Below are positions 16,653-25,684 of a stretch of 64,000 nt of DNA, one piece after another. Source of the stretch: Lachnospiraceae bacterium. GTDB lineage: Bacteria > Bacillota > Clostridia > Lachnospirales > Lachnospiraceae. Numbering within the stretch: position 1 is the first letter of the stretch; every line of letters starts with the position of its first letter. Both the position numbers and the translations under genes were made by a program. The stretch spans positions 1 through 64,000 of the forward strand of contig JAQXOR010000127.1 of the NCBI GenBank assembly GCA_029099805.1, read 5' to 3'. The notes under the pieces were generated by a model, which was given only the letters and a program-made list of their open reading frames with translations, made no database searches and was not told where the DNA came from.

Positions 16653-19289
16653 TTAGTACTTAAGCTCACCGTTGTTGGACTGAACGAAAGCCTTCCACTC
16701 GTCCTCGGTGTAGTTATACTTTAAGTATGGAATTCCACCACGACCCAGAATCGCATTGTAGTCTTCCACTACATAGAACGCCTGCTGGGTAAGTAAGAAC
16801 ATGGAACCATCCTGAAGCATCGGAATATAGTTGTAGGTCTGAAGAACAACGCCTTCAATACCGGCAAGAATGCTAAGTCTTGTTTCGGTATCTGCAATAC
16901 CCTCACCAAAGCAGTACTCAGTTCCGTCGATTTCAACGGTTGCACCGTTTAATGCATCGGACCATACCTTGATGCTGGTGGTAAGCTCCTTGTTGGAAGC
17001 CGGCTTATCAATACCTGCCACATTTACATTTAAGGTAAGCATTGCGGTAGAAGCATCAAACCACTTTGCATCATACTGATATGCCGGGTCGGTGTACAGT
17101 CTGGAAAGACCGAACGGATCCAGATTGGAACCGGTCCAGCCTGCAAGTGCGGTATCGGAAAGACCTGCCTTTAACTTGTTGCTCCACTCGGTACCATACG
17201 GTGCGGAGCAAACAAAGGAAACCTTGCCTTCAAACGGAGTACCTGTGGTAACATCCGCAAGCTTCTCATTTAAATAATCAAGCGTCTTATTAATGAAATC
17301 ACTGACTGCTGAAGCGGAATACTCAATACGAATCTCCTGATCGGACTTCCCGTCGTTATCCGCATCGGTAATATAACCAGCCTCAATTGCATCCTTAAAT
17401 GTCTGGGTGAAAAGCTCTTTTGCCTTTACCGGATCGTAACCGGTAATGGAAGCCACTGCATCATCAAGGCTTGCATACTTGGAAACATCAACACTGTAGA
17501 ATTCACAAAGAACCTTCTTGGCCTGCTCGGTGTCACGGTATCTTGCACCGGTCTCAGGATCGTAAATATAGGTGTTACCGATAAGTCCGTAACCGCCGGA
17601 ACGGGACGGAGAAATCGTAGTAGCAAGGAGCTCCTTATCATAGGTAACTGCGATTGCTCTTCTGAAGTTCTCAAGTGTCATGGTCTGTAAATCATATTTA
17701 CTTGTATCGAAGTCTGCAGCAGCCTCTCTCTCGTTGATTGCTTCCTTATTTCCGTTGAAAATAAAGAAGAATAGGGTATCTGCCGGAGAGGTATAAGCAT
17801 AATCGGAACCTCTGTAGGAAACATAATCATCTGCCTGTAAGCCGTAGGTCATGAGCTCACCCTTTAAGAACATCATCTTGTTCGTTGCTGCTTCGGCTAC
17901 TACCTGACAGTCAATCACATCGGTCTGGTACATTCTGTATACTTCACCGTCCTCCGGATCCATATAGATGTGCTGCTTATCAGTGTAACCATACCACTTC
18001 GGGTTTCTCTCAAGACGGAGTGCCTTATCGGTCTGATAGCTTACAAGGCTGTACGGACCGTAGGACATTGTTGTCTCAACACTGGTGTTATAGGTAGTGG
18101 TAACAGAACCGTTTACCTCACTCTTGCATGCCTCATAGTACGGCTCATATACAAGCCAGTTCGAGGTCAGGTGGTAGTAAAGGTTGAAGCCTGCCAGGGA
18201 CTTGCCGAGAACTAGCGTAATCTTGTAGTCATCGTTCTTGAAAAGACCAACATTCTCCCATGCATACTCATCATAGGTCTTGTTGAAGGAGATGTAGTAG
18301 CCAAGCTGCTCTCTGGTCTCGTTACCCCATACATCACTGTTTGTAAACGAGAAAAGTGCTGCAATCGTCTCATCCGTTACCGGTACATAATTGTCCTCAT
18401 CTGCTGCTGCGGAAAGAACATTCCAGCAGCCCTCATTCGGAACATAGCCTGCATCATGGTAACTAGAAAGGCTATTACCGCTCATCCATGCATACCCCTC
18501 AGCCAAACCAAAAAATGCGATTTCACCGTCTGCATTACGGTAAACGCCGTCATCGCCCTTAACCAGCTCATCCAGGGCATACTTCATTGCATCACCGTCG
18601 GTGGAGTTTGCTACATAAACGGTACGTCCGCCGTAGAAATAATTCTCGGCATTTGCAATACATAATGCACCGCTGAAGTAATCGGTTGCACGGTAGTTAA
18701 TCATCTTCGGATCAAGCAACTGCTGCATGGAGTAGATATAGGTATCTGCAGTAATCTTGGTGCCGTCTGCCCAGCATGCATCCTTATTTAACTCAATCTC
18801 ATATGCATAGCCCTTGGTAGCACTTTCCGGAATACCGAACTCCGGATGCGCAGCCTTAACAGACTCCGTCACATCCACAGGGTCACTGGCAGCCATCTCC
18901 GGAATAATCTTGTAACCGCTGTAATTCTCCTTACCCTCTACGGCATGAAGTTCATCGTTGAATACGATGTTATAAAGACCGGAGCTGATGAAATCTGCAA
19001 GATATGCATCATCATTGGTCTCGTAGTCATGCGGATTCCAGTAAGCCGGAAGTGTGGATACACTGTCCTTGTACACATACTGTTTGGAGTTAAGATCCCA
19101 TTCATTAATCTTGAGCTTCTGTACCGGGGTATCCCCCTGGGAATCTCCGGACTGATCATTACTTTGACTTGCTCCCTGTGTAGGAGTCGGGGTCGGTTTA
19201 CCATCGTCATTTTTCTTACAACCGACAAGAGAAACCACCATCATCGATGCAAGAAGAACAGACAATGCACGTTTAGAAAACTTTGTCAT
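16653..19289 (-). CDS. Extracellular solute-binding protein family 5 (OppA type), lipoprotein, 878 aa
   Basis: Lipobox VSLVGCKK; peptide-binding fold motifs such as YNTSVETTMSYGPYSLVSYQTDKALRLERNPKWYG. Confidence 0.92.
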   Translation of the reverse strand: MTKFSKRALSVLLASMMVVSLVGCKKNDDGKPTPTPTQGASQSNDQSGDSQGDTPVQKLKINEWDLNSKQYVYKDSVSTLPAYWNPHDYETNDDAYLADFISSGLYNIVFNDELHAVEGKENYSGYKIIPEMAASDPVDVTESVKAAHPEFGIPESATKGYAYEIELNKDACWADGTKITADTYIYSMQQLLDPKMINYRATDYFSGALCIANAENYFYGGRTVYVANSTDGDAMKYALDELVKGDDGVYRNADGEIAFFGLAEGYAWMSGNSLSSYHDAGYVPNEGCWNVLSAAADEDNYVPVTDETIAALFSFTNSDVWGNETREQLGYYISFNKTYDEYAWENVGLFKNDDYKITLVLGKSLAGFNLYYHLTSNWLVYEPYYEACKSEVNGSVTTTYNTSVETTMSYGPYSLVSYQTDKALRLERNPKWYGYTDKQHIYMDPEDGEVYRMYQTDVIDCQVVAEAATNKMMFLKGELMTYGLQADDYVSYRGSDYAYTSPADTLFFFIFNGNKEAINEREAAADFDTSKYDLQTMTLENFRRAIAVTYDKELLATTISPSRSGGYGLIGNTYIYDPETGARYRDTEQAKKVLCEFYSVDVSKYASLDDAVASITGYDPVKAKELFTQTFKDAIEAGYITDADNDGKSDQEIRIEYSASAVSDFINKTLDYLNEKLADVTTGTPFEGKVSFVCSAPYGTEWSNKLKAGLSDTALAGWTGSNLDPFGLSRLYTDPAYQYDAKWFDASTAMLTLNVNVAGIDKPASNKELTTSIKVWSDALNGATVEIDGTEYCFGEGIADTETRLSILAGIEGVVLQTYNYIPMLQDGSMFLLTQQAFYVVEDYNAILGRGGIPYLKYNYTEDEWKAFVQSNNGELKY

Positions 19290-19381
19290 AAAATGTCCTC
19301 CTTTATCCTTTGCTCTTTGTAAATCTTATCGTACACCGTAGAAAAAAGCACACAATACATTTTCAAAAAGCACTGAATAGA

Positions 19382-19410
19382 ATTATATACGAAAGCACCA
19401 TTCTTGTCAA
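19382..19410 (-). promoter_or_regulatory. Consensus promoter (TTGACA-17-TATAAT) for the opp operon
   Basis: -35 at 19410-19405 overlaps the mutS stop codon; -10 at 19387-19382. Confidence 0.8.
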
Positions 19411-22079
19411 GTTTTTGTCAGCTTTTTCGCCTGCTCCTGCAGTTGATACAACAGATTCAGCGCATCAATCGGCGTCATCATGGAAAGATTCAGCTCCGCC
19501 AGCGTCTTTGTAATACCGGCATCCTCGGATTCCTCGGTCCCGAACATCGTCATCTGACCGCTCATGGTATCCTTATCTGCCTTTGCCGACTTTGTTTTTG
19601 TAACCTGCTTTACTTCGATTTGAGACGCATTTTTCGTAATATCGCGCTCCGCCAGCTCGTCCGCAATCTCTCTTGCTCTTGCCAGCACCGTACCCGGCAC
19701 TCCGGCAAGCTTTGCCACCTGAATCCCGTAGCTTTTGTCCGCTCCGCCCGGAATTATCTTACGCAAGAAAACAATGTCCTCTCCCTGTTCCTTCACGGCA
19801 ATACAATAATTGTGTACGGAAGCAAGCTTTCCCTCCAGCTCCGTCAGCTCATGGTAATGGGTCGCAAAAAGTGCTTTGGCCCCGATGAGCTTCGGGTCCG
19901 CAATATGCTCTACTACCGCCCACGCAATACTGAGTCCGTCAAAGGTACTCGTGCCTCTTCCGATTTCATCCAGAATCAAAAGACTGTTTCTCGTTGCATT
20001 CCGAAGAATATTCGCCACCTCGGTCATTTCCACCATAAAGGTACTTTGTCCGGAAGCAAGGTCATCCGATGCCCCGACACGGGTAAAAATACGGTCGCAG
20101 ATACCGATATCCGCTTCTTTTGCCGGCACAAAGCTGCCAAGCTGTGCCATCAGCACAATTAACGCCGTCTGGCGCATATAGGTGGACTTCCCCGCCATGT
20201 TCGGACCGGTAATCACAGCAATCCGTTTATCCTGATTGTCAAGATACGTATCATTTTCCACAAACATATCATTCGGAATCATCTGTTCCACAACCGGATG
20301 CCTGCCGCCGGTAATATTTATTACACCTTCCTTGTTAATGTGCGGACGCACAAAACGGTTCTTTTCCGCAACGGTAGCAAGGGAAGCAAACATATCGAGC
20401 CACGCAACTGCCTTTGCGGTCTGCTTAATGCGGATAACCTCTGCAGCGACGGCATCACGCACCTCTGTAAACAAAGAATATTCCAATGAAAACAGCTTGT
20501 CCTCCGCTCCTAAAATATCCTCCTCAAGCTTCTTTAATTCCTCCGTGGTATATCGCTCCGCATTTGTCAGGGTCTGCTTTCTGATCCAGGTCTGCGGCAC
20601 CAGATTCTGATAAGAGTTGGTGACTTCAAAATAATAGCCGAATACCCGGTTAAACTTAATCTTTAAATTCTTAATACCGGTAGCCTCACGCTCCCGTTCC
20701 TCTACCTCTGCAAGCCAGCCCTTACCCTCGGTCTTCGCAAGACGCAGACGATCTACTTCTTCATTATAACCGCTCTTTATAATACTGCCTTCCTTTACGG
20801 TCAAAGGAGCATCCGGGTCAATGGAAGCTTCAATCAACTCGCTCAAATCGGACAAGGTATCCAAATCCTCGTTAATCTTTTTCAAAAGCGGTGCCTCCAA
20901 ATCGGAAAGCAGGGTCTTAATCGGAGGAAGCATGGACAGCGAAGTCTGGAACGCAAGCATATCTCTCGGATTGGCAGAGCGATATGTCACACGGCTTAAT
21001 AACCGTTCCAAATCATAGACGGCATTTAAGTACTCTCTTAGCTCTGCTCTCGTAATTCCGTTTTCCTTTAATTCCTCAACCGCCGTCAGACGGTCATTAA
21101 TCTCCTCCTTTTCCAAAAGCGGCTGTTCAATACAGCTGCGAAGAAGTCTTGCTCCCATCGCAGTTTTTGTCTTATCCAACACCCAGAGCAGAGAACCTCT
21201 TTTCTGTTTTTCCCGAAGCGTTTCCGTCAGCTCCAGATTTCTTCTGGTGCTGCTGTCCAATATCATGTACTTTCCGGTCACATAAGTCTGAAGTGCAGTG
21301 ATATGCTCCATCGATGTCTTCTGCGTCTCCTTCAGATACTGCATCACCGCTCCGGCAGCAATGCCTCCGAGCGGAAAATCCGTAAGTCCCAGACCGGCTA
21401 ACGTCCCCACTTTAAAATGAGTCATCAGTGCACGTGCACAGGCTTCTCCGTCAAAGAAACGCTCCTCCAGGACTTCTGCCGCCATGTGATATCTGCTCTT
21501 AAACTCTTCTAAATCAACTCCGCTCATACAAAAAGCAGCATTAGAAATAAGCTCGGAAGGAGCAAATTTCGTAATTTCATCAATTACCTTTCTGGCCTCA
21601 TCCACCTCAGTAACATAATAATCACCGGTCGTAACATCAACCGCAGAAATTCCGAAGGCATCCCCGCTGTAATAAATCCCCATCAGATAATTATTCTTAC
21701 CTTCGTCCAAATTTTGCGTATTTAAGTTTGTCCCCGGTGTTACCACGCGGATTACCTCACGCTTTACGATCCCCTTTGCAAGCTTCGGGTCCTCTACCTG
21801 CTCGCAGATTGCCACACGGTATCCCTTTGCCACCAGACGGTTTATGTAAGTATCGGCAGCATGAAACGGTACACCGCACATCGGTGCACGTTCCGGAAGG
21901 CCACAGCTTTTCCCGGTCAGGGTAAGCTCCAGCTCTCTGGAAACCTTTACCGCGTCCTCAAAAAACATTTCATAAAAGTCACCCAGTCTGTAAAATAAAA
22001 TGCAATCGCCGTAAGCATCCTTCATTTCCAAATAATGCTGCATCATCGGCGTAACCTGCTCATAAATTTCCTTATCCAT
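19407..22079 (-). CDS. mutS: DNA mismatch repair protein MutS
   Basis: 890 aa; GDFYEMFFEDA, TGPNMAGKSTYMRQTALI, DEIGRGTSTFDGLSIAWA. Confidence 0.98.
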   Translation of the reverse strand: MDKEIYEQVTPMMQHYLEMKDAYGDCILFYRLGDFYEMFFEDAVKVSRELELTLTGKSCGLPERAPMCGVPFHAADTYINRLVAKGYRVAICEQVEDPKLAKGIVKREVIRVVTPGTNLNTQNLDEGKNNYLMGIYYSGDAFGISAVDVTTGDYYVTEVDEARKVIDEITKFAPSELISNAAFCMSGVDLEEFKSRYHMAAEVLEERFFDGEACARALMTHFKVGTLAGLGLTDFPLGGIAAGAVMQYLKETQKTSMEHITALQTYVTGKYMILDSSTRRNLELTETLREKQKRGSLLWVLDKTKTAMGARLLRSCIEQPLLEKEEINDRLTAVEELKENGITRAELREYLNAVYDLERLLSRVTYRSANPRDMLAFQTSLSMLPPIKTLLSDLEAPLLKKINEDLDTLSDLSELIEASIDPDAPLTVKEGSIIKSGYNEEVDRLRLAKTEGKGWLAEVEEREREATGIKNLKIKFNRVFGYYFEVTNSYQNLVPQTWIRKQTLTNAERYTTEELKKLEEDILGAEDKLFSLEYSLFTEVRDAVAAEVIRIKQTAKAVAWLDMFASLATVAEKNRFVRPHINKEGVINITGGRHPVVEQMIPNDMFVENDTYLDNQDKRIAVITGPNMAGKSTYMRQTALIVLMAQLGSFVPAKEADIGICDRIFTRVGASDDLASGQSTFMVEMTEVANILRNATRNSLLILDEIGRGTSTFDGLSIAWAVVEHIADPKLIGAKALFATHYHELTELEGKLASVHNYCIAVKEQGEDIVFLRKIIPGGADKSYGIQVAKLAGVPGTVLARAREIADELAERDITKNASQIEVKQVTKTKSAKADKDTMSGQMTMFGTEESEDAGITKTLAELNLSMMTPIDALNLLYQLQEQAKKLTKT

Positions 22080-22088
22080 TTTGTCTCC

Positions 22089-22577
22089 TTAGTCCTCCAG
22101 ACCTTCATCAACCATCAGAACAGCTCCGTCGGCAGCAGTGGTGGCAAGCTCATCACACCGCTCGTTCTGCGGGTGTCCCGCATGGCCCTTTACCCAGAAA
22201 AACTGTACTTTATGGGGCTCCATTGCCAGAAGCAGCCGTTTCCAAAGGTCCACATTTTTCACAGGCTCATTTTTTCCGCGTTTCCAGCCCTTTTTCATCC
22301 AGCCTTCCAGCCAGTGTTCGTTAAACGCCTTTACCAGATACTGGGAGTCGGAATACACCTCCACCTCACAGGGCTTTGTTAACGCCTCAAAGCCGACAAT
22401 TGCAGCCATCAGCTCCATGCGGTTATTCGTCGTCCGTACATAGCCGCCGGAATATTCTCTCAAATGCTCCGTACCATCCTTCATGATACAGGAAAGCACT
22501 GTTCCGTACCCTCCCGGACCGTCCGGGTTTCCTCTTGCCGCTCCGTCCGTATACATTGTTACCTTCATCATTTCCAT
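22089..22577 (-). CDS. rnhA: Ribonuclease HI
   Basis: YTDGAARGNPDGPGGYG, NNRMELMAAI, YSDSQYLVKAF, VKGHAGHPQNERCDELA. Confidence 0.93.
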   Translation of the reverse strand: MEMMKVTMYTDGAARGNPDGPGGYGTVLSCIMKDGTEHLREYSGGYVRTTNNRMELMAAIVGFEALTKPCEVEVYSDSQYLVKAFNEHWLEGWMKKGWKRGKNEPVKNVDLWKRLLLAMEPHKVQFFWVKGHAGHPQNERCDELATTAADGAVLMVDEGLED

Positions 22578-24319
22578 TCCCCCGTTTTCAGAAAATGCTC
22601 TGCCGAAGCCTCGGCGCGTTCAATTACCTCATCCGGATACCCTAACATCCGAAGAAGCTTAATCGCATTCCGGGAGGTAGCCCTTCCCTCATGCAACAAA
22701 TAATCAAACTCAACCTGATGATTCGTCACTGTTTCTTCAAAATGATAATTGTCACAGCCCTGCTCCAAAAGATACGTCAATTCAATATCGTGGGTAGCCG
22801 CAAAACAGATGGTACGTTCTCCTGCAAGACCTGCAAGCACCTCTCTTGATGCCGCAATCCGTTCTACCGTATTCGTTCCGCGAAGCACCTCATCCACAAA
22901 GCATAACGTACAGACCGGCGCCTTTGCCGCCTCAAACATACGCTTTAGGGACTTTATCTCCACAATAAAATAGCTTTCGCTCTCCTGCATATTGTCACGA
23001 AGTGCCATAGAGGACAAAATCTGAAAATAAGAAGCACGGTAAGAGCCTGCCGGGACAGTATGAATCGTCTGGGCAAGTAAAGCTCCGATTGCCACAGATT
23101 TTAAAAAGGTCGATTTTCCGGAGGCATTGGAGCCGGTAAGCAGTACACTCCGGTTTGTCCGGATAGAATTCTTAACCGGATGCTCAAGCAGCGGGTGATA
23201 AAGTTCCTCTGCCTCATAATAAGGTACCGGAATTACCCCCGTATCCCTTCCCTTATCCGACGGTGTGTGAACCTGTTCCCACTCCGGATTGGGAAGGCTG
23301 TCTGAAAGAAGCTCCGGTACACAGTATCCATCCTCTCCAAGAAAGGCACGGAACGATGCAACCGAACAAAGGGCATCCAGATATCCTACCGTTTCATACA
23401 GCTGATTCAAATCAGCGACATGCTTATCATAAATCTTAAGCATCGAATTAAATTTTATCAGGTCAATATGAAACAGCATCCGCAGGTATGAGACCAGCAT
23501 ATCCATCATATCGCCGGTTGGCTTTCTGCTTCCGATAATCCAAAAATTACGCTTAAATGATTGAAAATGCCTGTTCAGGGATTTCATACGCTCCGTATAA
23601 AGCGAAAGCTCGGGAACCGCAAGCTTTGCCATATCTTCTGTCGCATATAAAAGCCGGATAAGATACGTAACCGTACTTAAATAAGCATCCAGCTCACCCT
23701 TTCGTTTCATATAAGAGGTAAGATTCCAGATAATTACCGCGCAGGTAGCAACAATTCCAACCGAAGGCATCAGAAAAGCAGAAACAACAGCCGCCGCCAA
23801 CATAATAACAGCAAGATAATGCGGCAGATTCGACTCACGCTTTATATTCTTAATATAGTTCATACACTCGTACACAGACAGCTTACTGTTCTTTCCTATC
23901 TGATACAGCGCCTCCTGCACATCAACACGCATTTCCTCGTTATTCTGAAAAAAGGAAATCAGCCGTTCACGTTCCTCCATCTCCTCTGCAGAAAACTGAG
24001 GCTGATGAAGCATCGCATAGAGATATTCCTCTCCCATTGCACTCACGGTGCGGTTCATTACCATAAACAGTTCGTCTAACTCCAGGTCATTCCAGGTAAT
24101 CGAATCTATGTCACATGCATCCCTTTTTATTGCCTCATAATAGCTTAATAAGGACTTCATCTTTTCCGGCGTATACTCCTGTTCGGAAACCGTGCCGAAT
24201 TCTTCGCGAAGTCTTTGTCTGACGACTCGTCTGTACTTCTTCTTATCGTAAATCCCCTTCCCTACAAGAAAAAGAACAACTGTTACTCCAATCACAAGAT
24301 ATTCCATATGGTTCCTCAC
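22568..24319 (-). CDS. MutS-family ATPase-domain protein with membrane segments
   Basis: 583 aa; LTGSNASGKSTFLKSVAIGALLAQT, FVDEVLRGTNTVERIAA; hydrophobic stretch HYLAVIMLAAAVVSAFLMPSVGIVATCAVIIW; no MutS mismatch-recognition domain visible. Confidence 0.85.
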   Translation of the reverse strand: MRNHMEYLVIGVTVVLFLVGKGIYDKKKYRRVVRQRLREEFGTVSEQEYTPEKMKSLLSYYEAIKRDACDIDSITWNDLELDELFMVMNRTVSAMGEEYLYAMLHQPQFSAEEMEERERLISFFQNNEEMRVDVQEALYQIGKNSKLSVYECMNYIKNIKRESNLPHYLAVIMLAAAVVSAFLMPSVGIVATCAVIIWNLTSYMKRKGELDAYLSTVTYLIRLLYATEDMAKLAVPELSLYTERMKSLNRHFQSFKRNFWIIGSRKPTGDMMDMLVSYLRMLFHIDLIKFNSMLKIYDKHVADLNQLYETVGYLDALCSVASFRAFLGEDGYCVPELLSDSLPNPEWEQVHTPSDKGRDTGVIPVPYYEAEELYHPLLEHPVKNSIRTNRSVLLTGSNASGKSTFLKSVAIGALLAQTIHTVPAGSYRASYFQILSSMALRDNMQESESYFIVEIKSLKRMFEAAKAPVCTLCFVDEVLRGTNTVERIAASREVLAGLAGERTICFAATHDIELTYLLEQGCDNYHFEETVTNHQVEFDYLLHEGRATSRNAIKLLRMLGYPDEVIERAEASAEHFLKTGEWK

Positions 24320-24344
24320 TTTTTCATAGAATTATACAAGATAA

Positions 24345-24373
24345 AGTATAGTCAGATGGAAATGAAAAGTCAA
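24345..24373 (-). promoter_or_regulatory. Sigma-A-type promoter for the MutS-like gene (TTGACT-17-TATACT)
   Basis: -35 at 24373-24368, -10 at 24350-24345. Confidence 0.65.
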
Positions 24374-24383
24374 GGAATTACCT

Positions 24384-24422
24384 AAAAAAATACCGCGCAC
24401 TGTATTTACATACAATGCGCGG
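24384..24422 (-). terminator. Rho-independent terminator after the NlpC/P60 gene (CCGCGCATTGTATG...GTGCGCGGTATTTTTTT)
   Basis: Long GC-rich stem followed by a T tract. Confidence 0.85.
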
Positions 24423-24443
24423 CTATTCGGATACCTTCTCGCA

Positions 24444-25541
24444 TTAATCCCAAATTACTCTTGCGTACTTGTATACGGTACGATAGTTTACATTAGAAAT
24501 CTCTACGCCGTTATTTGCATGGATAATCTTACCGTTTCCGATATAGATTGCCACATGGTCTACCACTCCGGTTCTCAAATTGTGATAAAATACCAAATCG
24601 CCGGCCTTTGCTTCCGATCTGGAAATCATACTATACGTTCTTGCCATCTCTCTCGAAGTACGTGGCATAGAAGCACCGTAACCAAACTGCGTAAATACCT
24701 GCTTTACGAAACCGGAACAGTCCACACCTCTTGATAAGCTGTTACCGCCCCATACATAAGGAGTACCGAGATACTTCATGGCAAAATCAATCATATTGGT
24801 ACGAAGCTGGGACACCCCGTCACCGTAGCTGCTGCTTTCTACTGCTTCCTTATACTTATACGCAACCGTAACAAACTCGGAGCTGACATATGCCTCAACG
24901 TTCTTCTCTGCATCGTTGTTCCACTCAATCTGAACAAAGGTCTTTGCTTCCGGGTCATTCTTACTGATTACAACCTCTTTTACAACCTTAAAGCTCTCGC
25001 CGCCTTTTACCTTTGCGATTATATTATCGGCTGTCGTATCCGGAGTGGAACGGACATTCAGATTGACAATTCCCCTGTTTACCGTTGCTGTCAAGGTTCC
25101 AAGACTCTCTGCAAGCTTTACGGCCTCATTGCCCATAATAAGGTACTCCGTAGAGCAATATCCCTTTACACTGCCGGAGGTAATCTTTGCCCAGCCGTTC
25201 TCTACAGACTCTATAATACAATGTGCATTTTTACCAAGCTTGCCGATACGGGAATAGTTGGTTCCCGGACCGCTTCTGACATTTAATGCATCTGTAACAT
25301 TTGCAAATGCAATCCCTTCCGGAACTTCAACCTTAGAAAAAAGCTCAGTTGTATCGTCTTTATTTTCCTCTGCAGCCACCGTAAAAAAGTCACTGGATAC
25401 CACAGAAAACCCGCCAAGCGCATTACCGCCGGTAACAACCGCAGCTTGTGCTGTTGCAGCGACTCCGGATAAGGATATCACTGTACCAAAAAACAAAGCA
25501 AGCACTGCTCCATGCTTCACTCTCATCAAAAGTACCTCCAA
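24444..25541 (-). CDS. Secreted NlpC/P60 cell-wall hydrolase with bacterial SH3 domains
   Basis: Signal peptide; LNVRSGPGTNYSRIGKL; catalytic GVDCSGFVKQVFTQFGY, DHVAIYIGNGKIIHA. Confidence 0.93.
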   Translation of the reverse strand: MEVLLMRVKHGAVLALFFGTVISLSGVAATAQAAVVTGGNALGGFSVVSSDFFTVAAEENKDDTTELFSKVEVPEGIAFANVTDALNVRSGPGTNYSRIGKLGKNAHCIIESVENGWAKITSGSVKGYCSTEYLIMGNEAVKLAESLGTLTATVNRGIVNLNVRSTPDTTADNIIAKVKGGESFKVVKEVVISKNDPEAKTFVQIEWNNDAEKNVEAYVSSEFVTVAYKYKEAVESSSYGDGVSQLRTNMIDFAMKYLGTPYVWGGNSLSRGVDCSGFVKQVFTQFGYGASMPRTSREMARTYSMISRSEAKAGDLVFYHNLRTGVVDHVAIYIGNGKIIHANNGVEISNVNYRTVYKYARVIWD

Positions 25542-25593
25542 ACTTACAATCTATACAAATGTTACATAATTGTTAAATTTTATTACACGGCTA

Positions 25594-25622
25594 ATTATAG
25601 CAAGACTGTATGTTATTGTCAA
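25594..25622 (-). promoter_or_regulatory. Consensus promoter (TTGACA-17-TATAAT) for the NlpC/P60 gene
   Basis: -35 at 25622-25617, -10 at 25599-25594. Confidence 0.8.
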
Positions 25623-25684
25623 TATTGTAATGAAATATTTTTTATCTTTGCGGTACTTTTAGACATATTTGCCAAAAAAACGAC

